Assembly (NCBI GenBank): GCA_028641055.1 | Contig: CM054062.1 | Coordinates: 174,115,642 to 174,179,641 of the forward strand | DNA length: 64,000 nucleotides | Source of the DNA: Alopecurus myosuroides | Taxonomy: Eukaryota; Streptophyta; Magnoliopsida; Poales; Poaceae | Direction: 5' to 3' | Shown: positions 10,879 to 19,588 of the stretch, in pieces | Numbering within the stretch: position 1 is the first letter of the stretch | How the letters are laid out: each line of letters starts with the position of its first letter | The notes under the pieces: generated by a model | The model's input: the letters and a program-made list of their open reading frames with translations, nothing else | Databases searched by the model: none | Told to the model about the DNA's origin: nothing | Position numbers and translations under genes: made by a program

Positions 10879-13454
10879 ATGTTGTCTTGGTTCTCTTTGT
10901 TGGTGGAGAGGTTGGCGCGCTGGAGGAAGTACCCTGCTGGGTAGGCGACGCCAAGGGTGCGCTATCTAGCGCAGCATCCGGCTGAGCGCTACCCTGCGCG
11001 GCGTCTGGTTGCGCTTCGCTCAGAGGGTACTGCTCTGTCTCATCAATTGTCTCAACCCGCTGCCCGGCAACGGGGTCTTGCTGTGCGGCGTCTTGTTCTT
11101 CTACCCGCGGCTGGGCCGCGGGGTCGTCTTGCTCAGCAGTCCTTGTCGCTGGCTGCTCTTGGTCCTCTTCTCGCCGCTCAAGGGCGGCATCGTCATCATG
11201 CTTCTCGGGGTCTTGATCTAGGTTCTCCTCGGCCGTGGCGGCCGGAGGAGAAGGTGGCCTGGCGTCGCGATCAGCATCCCGCGCTTCTTGATCTGCGCGG
11301 GCCTGCTGCTCCTGCTCGGCGTCGTGGGCGTCGCTGTCCATGTATCGAGCGTCGTCGGAGTCGTCCCCTTTCACGGGAGAGGACGCACGCGCTCCGGCCT
11401 GCACTGCGGTTTCAGTCTCGTCGTCGAGGTTGATGAGATTATCGACGTCAATGGCGGATTTCTTCTTAGTCTTGGTGGGCGCGAGAGCGGCGTCAGCGTT
11501 CAAGGGGGCTCTGAAGAAAGAAACATGTTCAGAAAAAAGAGAAGGACAGAGGAAATCGAGAAGAAGCAACGAAGTAAGAGAATTGGGAATTTGCGGCAGC
11601 ACAGGCGCATAACTAAGGAGAAAGTGCTTACCCTTTACGGGTAGGGATTGTCCGTCCCCCTCTCGTCACGGTCTTCTTGGTCGTCTTCCCGGCCGTCTTC
11701 TTCTTCTTGGAGGGGGGCTCCTGAGCACCGCTACCCCTCCGTTTGCGGGTAAGAGGAGCAGCGATCGAGAGCGGCTTGACGACAAGGGCTTCCTCGTTTT
11801 CCTCCTCGTCTTTCTCTTCAGCATCAGCGCCGCCTGTGAAGTTCGGGAGAAGAAAAACGGCTCAGAGGCAAGAGGAAATTGGGTAGCGCGGCTTGCGACC
11901 AGACAGGATGAGCTCAATTACCTTCGTCGTCATCCTCGGACCAATCACGGACAGATGCGTCTACGTGATGCGTCTCCGTCTGAGCATGGGGGAGGTTGAG
12001 CATGTCCGCGGTCTCGAAGGAGACCTCGTCGTCCTCCTCTCGGTCCTCCGACCAGTTGTCCTCGAAGCGCTCCATGCTCTCAGCGAGCTGGCGATCAAGG
12101 ACCTGAAGAATAGAGAGACATCACAAGTTAGTCGAGTAGCATAAAGGCACCCTACCCAACTAGGCGTGCAAACACAAAGCACACTAAGCCTAGGGAAACT
12201 TGCTAAGTGTCCTACTCGGCAAGGCGTGCAAACACCAAGAACATTAAGCCTAAGCAATTCTCCTAAGTGTCCTACTCGGCAAGGCGTGCAAACACCAAGC
12301 ACATTAAGCCTAAGCAATTCTCCTAAGTGTCCCACTCGGCAAGGCGTGCAAACACCAAGCATATTAAGCCTAAGCAGTTCTCCTAAGTGTGCTACCCGAC
12401 AAGGCGTGCAAACACCAAGCACACTAAGCCTGAGCAGTTCCGTTAAGTGCCCTATTCGGCGCAGAGTGCAAATGCTAGTCGCAGCAAGGAGAGAAGGCTA
12501 TCTACTCGGATTGCGTATGCAAGAAGCAGAGTAAGAGGTACATACCCGTTCAATCGGCTTCGTACGGCTGTATGGGATGAAGCCGTACTGCCAATTGTCT
12601 CTGAGGCCGGTGGTCAGGATGGACCGCGCATGAGCGGCGACGTCCGCGTTGCTGAGCTCGAACGTGGTTGTCCGAGTACAATCGCGGGGGCCGCCCATGT
12701 AGCACATGGGGTGGGCGCGTTGCTGGAGCGGCAGCACCCGCCTAGAGATCCAGCAGGCAACTGGATCGTCGCTCTTGAGCCCCTCTCCGATCAGATGGGC
12801 AAGGCGCTCCTCCATCTGCGTCAGGTTCCTGTCGACGGACGGCTTGGTCTTCCAGTTCTGCCCGGTAGGAGCTCGGTTGCTCCACGGGGGCAGATTGATT
12901 CTGTCCTCCACTTTGGCTCCCTTCTTGGCGGGCATGTTCTTCACGTATAGGAACGTCCTCTACCACTTACGGACGGAGTCCAATCCCTTGATGCGCGGAT
13001 GGTTGGTTCCAGGGCGCTGCACCATCATGGCGCTGCCGGTCTCCGTTATCCGGCTGCTGGTGTCCGCGCCGTCCTTCTTGCCCTTGCTCTGTTGGCGAAA
13101 GAAGAAGTACCTGGACCACGTCTCCGTTGTGGGGCGAACGCCGAGGAAGGCTTCGCACACCACATCGTGGTAGGAGAGGAAGACGACAGCGTTGGGAGGA
13201 AGGTGGTGCATCTGAAGGCCGTAGTGGTCGAGGAACGAGCGGAGGAAGTTCGACGCTGGAAGCCCGAATCCTCGCGCGAAGTGCGCGAGGAAGACGACGT
13301 GCTCTCCCTCTTCCGGAGCTGGAACGAGCTCGCCGTCAGGCTGCCGGCAGTGAACACCGGGAGGAACCCTCCAGGTGTTCACGAGCCACTGGCAGTCTTC
13401 GGCGGTGACCTCGAAGCCGGCCCAGCCGGCGCGAGCATTGTCGTCGCGAGCCAT
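10874..13454 (-). pseudogene. Antisense accessory gene of a Tat-like retrotransposon (putative gypsy-type transposon domain), four exons, broken
   Basis: Model: exons 13454-12546, 12102-11922, 11833-11632 and 11510-10874, minus strand. All three introns have GT...AG ends and the phases match across every junction, giving 643 codons including the stop. Exon 1 encodes the domain known as 'putative gypsy type transposon' (PF04195-like): RVPPGVHCRQPDGE, then FARGFGLPASNFLRSFLDHY and PNAVVFLSYHDV. Exon 2 is acidic. Exon 3 has basic clusters (TRKRRG, SKKKKTAGK) that could be a nuclear signal. Exon 4 is Gln/Asp/Glu-rich and disordered. Two defects: an in-frame TAG at 12960-12962 within exon 1, and a 3' end cut by the large element, whose LTR supplies the present TAA at 10874-10876. 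The start was taken at the ATG at 13452-13454 because the domain begins soon after; an upstream extension is open but low-complexity. Its biochemical role is unknown. Confidence 0.72.
12148..12477. repeat. 60-bp minisatellite inside intron 1 of the antisense gene
   Basis: Five to six tandem copies with period exactly 60 bp. The core GCGTGCAAACACCAAGCA recurs at about 12164, 12224, 12284, 12344 and 12404, each followed by CTAAGTGTCC(T/C)ACTCGGCA; the edge copies are degenerate. Because 60 is a multiple of three, spurious open frames run through the array on both strands. It lies within the 443-bp intron 12103-12545. Confidence 0.93.
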
Positions 13455-14143
13455 GGCAGCAAGGAAGAGATTGGGAAAGAGTTGAAGGATTTGGTGGAGT
13501 GAATGAACTCGCGGCGGCGCAGTGAAGTGCGCGGCGGCGAGGAGATTTGCGGCGGCGGAGAAACGAGAAGGCAGAGGGGAATTGCGAGCGGAAGAAGAAG
13601 AAGGAGTTACCGAGGGGGTATTTATACCGCTCCTCGAGTTACCGTTACGAGTTGAGGAAGTGGGATCGATCGTGGCAGTAATCGTGTGGCGTGGGTCTGT
13701 GGGCCGGTTAGAAACGCACACAGCGCAGAACGCGCGCGTAACGGCCGCATTAGATCCCACGACGAGATCGTGGGCGATTACTGCACGTGATGGGATGTTA
13801 CGAGATGGTGGGCCTTCCCCGTGAAAACTGGGCGCGTGGCCTGTCAGTTACGGGGCACCGAGGCGTCGAAATCGTGTCCGCACGACACGTGCCCAGTTGC
13901 AGCGCGGAAAGCCGGATTGTGCTCTGTCCTGCAGAGATTCTGTTTCGAGATTTCACCAAGTCATTTTACTCGGCACAGAGAAGAGAAGTGGCTGTACTCG
14001 GAAGAGAGGAAACAAGACCAAGGGCTACTCGGAGGTTTTCACTCGGTATCTCAAGGTTCAAAGGCAAGACTGTCAAAGTTGGTTTTTAAGCTAGCAGGGC
14101 CCAGTGAACGAGTTCGCACGGCTCTACCAGCTTCGGGGACTGC

Positions 14144-15028
14144 TGTCGGGGGGTTACCCCCGAGTAGGGTAAAGGCAAGTGCTAAAGGCAAGTTCAGAAG
14201 GGGTGTTTGGCCGAGTAGCCGGCTACCTGGTACTCGCTACCCGGTCGACTGCTACCCGGTCCTGCACCTAGACAGCCAGGAGGATGAATCAAGAAGAGTT
14301 ATGCTCCTCTCAGTAGAAGAGTGGGTCCGAGTAGAAATGGCGGGAACCTACTCGGGCCAGAAGTCAAAGGAGCCGTTCTGACAACGAATCCCGCGTATCC
14401 CGGGTCCGTACTCGGCACTGTTCACAGCACTGTTCATCTGGGGACGACGTGCCTGACAGCGACAGTGTGTCAGCAGGGCGTCGTAGGATAGGGGGGACCT
14501 ACTCTGTGTTCGCACAGTGATAACAGACTGGTTACTTGGTTTTGCCCAACGACTTTCCGCATCAGGACAAGCTTAGAAACCAAAGCTGTCAGCGGGAACT
14601 CGGAAGAAGGACGGTGTGCACACAATGTTGACACTTGTTTGTATTTGGCTGTATTCGGCTGGGAACCAAGTATATAAGGTGCCCCGCCGCCTCCTGCGCG
14701 AGGGACGACGCTGCGATCCTGCGAATGCTGACCTAGAGTGCTCACTACGTAGATATTCTTGACCTAGTTCTACCCGTAGAGAGAAGAGTGGCTACTCGGT
14801 AGCAAGAACCATTGTACTGTGGCTACTCGGTGAGACATCAGAATACAGAAAGAAAGGCAGGAGTAGGGGTTTTACCTCCTCACGAGGGCCCTGAACCTGG
14901 GTAGATCGTGTTGTTTGCAGTGCTAGTTTCATCCTTCACGCGTCTACTCGTCGCGTGATCCCTCCCCGAGCGCCTCCAGCATCCTTCGTCCCCACATCTT
15001 TAGCCATCCTATGGCATCTGCCGTGACA
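14144..15028 (+). repeat. 3' LTR of the Tat-like element
   Basis: This 885-bp block starts TGTCGGGGGGTTACCCCC and ends GCCGTGACA, so it has TGTC/GACA inverted ends. A TATATAAGG promoter element lies at 14671-14679. The motif CTACTCGG recurs many times (for example near 14000, 14350 and 14790). The start could also be set three bases earlier at 14141. No 5' partner is in the window. Confidence 0.7.
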
Positions 15029-15371
15029 CCACCACGACACTACTTCCTGCAGATCAACTATGACGGCGATGCCAGACACAAGTTACAATTACCTAGGGTA
15101 GATCGAGTGTACGGCTAAATCTGCCTGAGGGTTTCTCCCGTCCGGCTTTATATAGAGAGTCGGATCAAGTCATACAAGGGTAACGAACCGTACAATGGCT
15201 AACCCTACTAATCTACGGTCATCTGGCCTCTAAGAGGTACATATGGGCTTCAAGGCCGCCATTGCGGATGCAGTCCTGCGCTTCGTCCCCTCTGGGCCTT
15301 CATCTTTGGGCCTGCCCTTCAGGTCCGGTTTCTAGATGCCGGTGCATACCCCATCCTGGATATCTCCGACA
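15029..15371 (-). repeat. Partial LTR (related to the LTR at 957-1537)
   Basis: The right end GGATATCTCCGACA matches the end type of 957-1537, and CTCCCGTCCGGCTTTATATA is shared. The left part is missing at the border with the Tat-like LTR. The right end cuts directly into a LINE reverse transcriptase frame, so this LTR inserted into the LINE and was later truncated. Confidence 0.65.
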
Positions 15372-16500
15372 AGACATGTTCTTGAAGCACAACAGAAGGA
15401 ATTTTAAGTTGGCAATATCGGTCCTGGTTCTGTATCAAAATAAGGGCATCGTCCGCGTACTGTAAGTGAGTGATTTCCCCCAGAATTAAGTGTGGGACTA
15501 CCCCTTTAATATGGACAGCCTCGGTCGCCCCCGAGAGCATAGACGAAAGTGCCTCGGCGACAAAGTTAAACAAAATAGGCGAGAGGGGGTCCCCTTGACG
15601 CACACCTCGCTTGTTTCTAAAGTACCGCCCGACTTCACCGTTGATAGAGATTGTTGTCTGACCACCCGAGATCATTTGCTCGATTCTGTGAATATACCCG
15701 ACATCAAAGCCTTTCCGGCGCAGGAACTCAATCAGGAAGGACCAGCTTACCCTGTCGTAGGCTTTTTCAAAATCTAGCTTTAGGAGAACCCCCCCAAGGT
15801 TCTTAACCCTCGGCTCATGAACAATCTCCAAGAGCGTCAAAGATCCGTCAAGGATAAATCTCCCTTTGAGGAAGGCGGTCTGGTTGGGGCTGATCACCCT
15901 ATTGGCAATAGGGTCCAGTCTGGAGGTGTAAGCTTTGGAGATAATTTTGAAGATTACGTTGATCAGGGCGATGGGTCTGAATTGAGAGATAAGGTCTGCC
16001 CCGGGGACCTTCGGGATTAGAGATAACACTCCAAAGTTCAGCTGCGAGATGTCAATCTTACCTAGGACAAAGTCGTTAAGGATGCGGAGGACGCCCAGTT
16101 TACACATTTGCCAACGGTTTTTAAAGAAGGCCACCGGAAACCCATCCGGGCTAAGCGCAGTATTTGTTTTCATTTCTGAGACCAGAGCCTCCAATTCAGC
16201 TTCATAGAAGGCATGCATCAAGGATTCGTTTTCCGCCTCCGAAACCTGCGCATGATCAAACCAGGTGTCCCTAGCCAGGCCCAAGTGGCGCGGCGCCTCA
16301 GTTCCGAGCAGCTCGCGGTAAAAACCTTAGATATGGTCCTGAATGTGGCGAGGATCGCTAATCGGACCCTTCGGTGACCGTAGCGATGAAATGAGGCACT
16401 TCCTACGTCGACCATTGGCGACAACGTGGAAGTAGGCGGTGTTAGCATCGCCTTGCAGCGCCCAACACACCCTACCCCGCTGAGGAAACTTTAATTGGTC
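15372..16500 (-). pseudogene. LINE (non-LTR) reverse transcriptase fragment
   Basis: The main frame (down from about 16284) encodes a non-LTR reverse transcriptase segment. It shows SPDGFPVAFFK, FRPIALINVIFKIISK, LKLDFEKAYDRVSW, GVRQGDPLSP and the catalytic LQYADDALIL in the usual order. Upstream the frame continues to about 16500 but is crossed by an in-frame TAG near 16327. The C-terminal part is cut off by the partial LTR at 15371; codons beyond that point are LTR-derived. No endonuclease domain, 3' end or poly(A) tail remains. It is a different LINE from the one at 44196-46775. Confidence 0.88.
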
Positions 16501-16791
16501 GACTCATTTTTTTCCATTTCTATTCGGAATGTGCCTGTGTGGGGGGAAAACAGCTTCCAATGCGGCGCAAACAGACCAGGGGCGGACGTGTCTGGCTCGA
16601 TATATTCCTATGTCAAATTTGATCCAAAAATACGGAGCCGTGGGTAGTGAATACGTCTGCCATGTGTCCGCCCCTAGCTCGACTGTCAATTCCAATATAT
16701 CAACAACCCCTTTAAATGTGGTGGTGCAGTTCTTTAATGGGACGCCGACGCAACAAACCCTAGCTCGACCACCTTCTTTCCCCGCTACGTA

Positions 16792-17400
16792 ATGGATCTG
16801 CCGACGATGCATCACCTATTTGAACAAATCGAGCGCACACGTCGAAGTGAGCTCGGGCGCAATCGCGACAACTTCTCCGACCGCATGCTCACGAGTCCGG
16901 TGTGACGCGGCATTCTACCGATGCCAGGGGCTCCACAGGCTGCCAGACCAGGCCAGGAGGACTAAGGGCATACGCAATGTGCAAAAAAGCACACCTTAAG
17001 TCCTACGGGGCATCTTTCAAGTTGACCTTATACACTGTGGAGAAAAATGAACCTATCCATAAGCCTAAGGTGCACCTCAAGCTTATGGGTTGTCCACAAG
17101 CAATAAAAAAATGTTTCTCTCTCTTCTCTCCCTCACATATGTTTGTATACCAATAGTACATGTGGGTCCTGCCTTATGACTAAACCTCACATTATACATT
17201 GTGAGAAATTCCATAAGATAAGTGGGTTCCAGCTTATGTCAAAACTACACCATATACATTGCGGATGCTCTAATGTGGCAACATACTTTGACGTTCCTGA
17301 CCACGAGGAAGAGGCGTATGTAGAAGGGGTCACGGGAACTTCCCCCGCCACTGGACCTACTCCTGAGGCAGATGCCTCTTCCGATGTCAGCTTCGAATGA
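16792..17400 (+). pseudogene. Short ORF of the repeated sequence, copy A, broken
   Basis: From the ATG at 16792 the frame follows that of copy B (35623) but meets an in-frame stop after about 37 codons. It is then split by the MITE at 16966-17270. To the right of the MITE the frame matches copy B again (YFDVPDHEEEAY against YFDVIDHEEEAY) and ends at TGA 17398-17400. No known domain was recognised. Two related copies with a shared frame suggest it once encoded protein. Confidence 0.55.
16966..17270. mobile_element. Tourist/Harbinger-type MITE, 305 bp
   Basis: Terminal inverted repeats GGGCATACGCAATG and CATTGCGGATGCTC bound a 305-bp non-coding element. It is flanked by TAA on both sides (16963-16965 and 17271-17273), the 3-bp target duplication of the PIF/Harbinger group. 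The related copy at about 35800 has a single uninterrupted ACTAATG at the matching place, an empty site. Confidence 0.9.
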
Positions 17401-17599
17401 ACCAAGACGTCGGCGGCCCGAAGCTGCAGGAGGCCAAGTATCTCTCGCCAAAGACTTTGCAGGAGACCATGCCCGCCGGCCCACGACCTCAAGGCCAAGG
17501 AACATGCCGACATGGTGCGGGCGGAAAATGCATCGGTGATCTCAGAGCGCGCGCGTCACTGCAAGCTTTCGCCCGAGGTAGCGGGTTTGGGGACAGCTC

Positions 17600-18026
17600 T
17601 CACTAAATCTCTATAACCGCCAGCAATGTCGCCTTCGCCCGTCATACATACAATATGCCCTATTAATTATGGGAGATAGATTGCCGAGAAGTTTTCGACG
17701 CTTGGGGAGAAGCGGCCTCTGTCGGCGAGTCTCCACCAAACCGCATTCGACCACCTATAAATTGGTCTCGACACGCGGCCACTTCACAGTGCGTGCAGCG
17801 ATGGCGAACTGGAGCAAAAGGCCTAGGTCGTGTCGGAGGAACATACTTTGGTCATGCCGGAGAAACATGAGGATCCAACAAGTCTGCGGTTGGCATCGCC
17901 TCTGGATTGGTCCCCACGGGCATCGCGGTTGGCTGGTGCAGACCCGCGTGGTTTGCACCCCAATGGGTTGTACGCCAGGCAACGGCGAACAAGCCAGGGG
18001 TATCCACCGCCTGTATGGGTGGCAAC
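17600..18026 (+). other. Unrecognised sequence with an ORF interrupted by Copia A
   Basis: An open frame from 17669 is cut by the Copia element at 18027. If the element and one copy of its target duplication are ignored, the frame continues into the right flank and ends at TAA 30553-30555 with an acidic tail. The product is arginine- and tryptophan-rich with no domain I recognise, and other frames are also open, so coding status is uncertain. Confidence 0.3.
18022..18026 (+). other. Target-site duplication of Copia A (left)
   Basis: GCAAC directly left of the element is repeated at 30519-30523 directly right of it, the 5-bp duplication expected of LTR retrotransposons. Confidence 0.93.
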
Positions 18027-19491
18027 TGAAAGATCATCGTCCGTTTTGGTAATTATATGATAACACAACTATTTGATCTAATGTTTGTTCAATAGATGGA
18101 AATGCCCAGGTTTAAACAGGTTCACTTATTCTATGGGGCAAATGATCAGTTTATATGAAAAGTGCAAGGAGAAACGAATCCAGGAAAGTGAAATATGCAG
18201 GAGCGGAGGCTCCGGTGATTCCACCGGAGGCTCCGCCCAGGATCCGGCGGGGGTCCGGTGGGGGCTCCGCCAAAACCCCGCTCTGGAGCAAATGAGCGGA
18301 ACCAGGAGCGGAAGCTCCGGTGGAGTTCCGGTGGGCGGAACCTCCGCCAGTTCCACCGGAGGCTCCGCCATCCTCCAACGCACACGCTGCATACAATAAG
18401 GGATCCGGTGGGGTTCCGGTGGAAGCTCCACGTAAATGCCCTTCTGTTTGAGCAGAGCGGATGTTCCACCGGAACCTCCGGTGGACCTCCGGTGCCTTCC
18501 CTTTCCTAGGGTAACTGCGCTCCGGTGGGGGGTCCGGTGGATGCTCCGCTTAACTGCCCTTCTGTTTGGGCAGAGCGGATGTTCCACCGGAGCCTCCGGT
18601 GAGCTTCCGGTGGGCGGAACCTCCGTAGGTCCCACCGGAACCTCCGCTCAGTATTCCAGCGCAAACTAGCTGTTGCGCTGCGCAACTGTGGAGCGGGCTG
18701 AAGACCACCGGAGCCTCCGGTGAAACCACCGGAGCCTCCGGTGCCCTGGACTACAAACGGTCACTTAAATGCAAGGGGTATAAATACCCCTTCCACTACC
18801 TCTTAAATGCTAAGCTTTTCCCATTCTCTCTCCTAGCCATTAATGAAAGCTTCAACCACCTAGATCTCCCACTCCGTCCACCCAAACACTCCCAAACTTG
18901 GTGGAGATCTAGAGGAGACCTAGATCCACACTTCCACCAAAGGAATCTCATATCCATCCACCACAACCTAGTAGATCTAGAATCCTACTTGAGGCCTAGA
19001 AACCTTAGTAGATCTCGTGCTTGTAGTTTCCACCTTGTTGCAAGAAGCTACGGATTGCTTGAGAGCCTCCATCCATCTTGTGGAGTGACCTCAAGTCCTT
19101 GTAAAGGTTTGGTCAACGCCTTCAAGTCGACCTCATAGTGGAAACAAGCATCTCCCTCACCGGAGAAGCTCAAGGAGAACAAGGTGTGCACAACCGTGCT
19201 ATTGAGGAGCGCCTAGGTGGCTCCCCACCTCTCCAACGTAGACGTACTTCTCTTTGAGAAGGAACTACGGTGAATCATATCCTTATCTCCTTGTTTACAC
19301 TTGTTGTTTGCTTTACTACCTTACGCTTTACTTCCGTTGCGCATATCGTTTTGTTCACATAGGTTGCTCACCTAGTTGCACATCTAGAGAACCTTACTTT
19401 ATCTTGCTAAGCCCCACTAAAAGGAAAAGAAAAGAAAAATTGGTAGTCAACCTATTCACCCCCCCCTCTAGTTGACCATAGTGCACTTTCA
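18027..19491 (+). repeat. 5' LTR of Copia A
   Basis: 1,465 bp, starting TGAAAGATCATCG and ending GTGCACTTTCA, so the ends are TGAAAG/CTTTCA. The left third is packed with GC-rich near-palindromes around GGAGGCTCCGGTG. A TATAAATA box sits at 18779-18786 inside the symmetric GGGGTATAAATACCCC, the likely promoter core. Compared with the 3' LTR it carries three short extra segments, all within the CCGG-rich repeats. Confidence 0.95.
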
Positions 19492-19493
19492 AT

Positions 19494-19504
19494 TGGTATC
19501 AGAG
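19494..19504 (+). other. Primer binding site of Copia A
   Basis: TGGTATCAGAG follows two bases after the LTR end and is complementary to the 3' end of initiator tRNA-Met, as usual for Copia elements. Confidence 0.93.
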
Positions 19505-19588
19505 TCTCGGCTCTTACTAAGGGCTTAACCGCCCAGTACAATGGTCGATGAAAATGCCCCCGGAAGTTCTAGTGCGTAAATATCCAAA

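Larger units (their letters stand above)
10879..15028 (+). mobile_element. Tat-like Gypsy element, 3' part (antisense gene and 3' LTR)
   Basis: A plus-oriented 3' LTR (14144-15028) is preceded by a spliced gene on the opposite strand. An antisense extra ORF between pol and the 3' LTR is known from the Tat lineage of plant Gypsy elements. The upstream part (gag, pol, 5' LTR) was separated by insertion of the large element at 10878 and should lie left of the window. CGGGGACTGC just before the LTR start resembles the Tat-type polypurine junction. Confidence 0.7.
16505..17600 (+). repeat. Gene-like repeated sequence, copy A
   Basis: Starting at TCGGAATGTG near 16526, this segment aligns with 35378-35897: the shared landmarks are AACAGCTTCCAA, a TTTAAATGTGG stretch, CAAACCCTAGCTCGACCACC just before an ATG, and the following short frame. 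The two copies are in the same orientation and about 19 kb apart, separated by later insertions. Copy A also extends further right than copy B. The origin (host gene family or unrecognised transposon) is unknown. Confidence 0.75.

Noticed and set aside
12148..12477. CRISPR array
   Set aside because: The 60-bp units are contiguous tandem repeats without variable spacers, lie in an intron of a plant retroelement gene, and have no cas genes nearby.
11961..12534. Cys/Gly-rich repeat protein ORFs on both strands
   Set aside because: The 60-bp period is a multiple of three, so any frame without a stop stays open; splice-phase evidence places the region in an intron.
13522..14381. Plus-strand ORFs upstream of the antisense gene
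   Set aside because: They lie in the leader of the antisense gene and the edge of the Tat-like LTR, with no conserved features.
18126..18669. Several Gly/Ser/Pro-rich ORFs on both strands (again at 29163-29715 and 55503-56088)
   Set aside because: They are by-products of the GGAGGCTCCGGTG repeats in the Copia LTRs, present in all frames.
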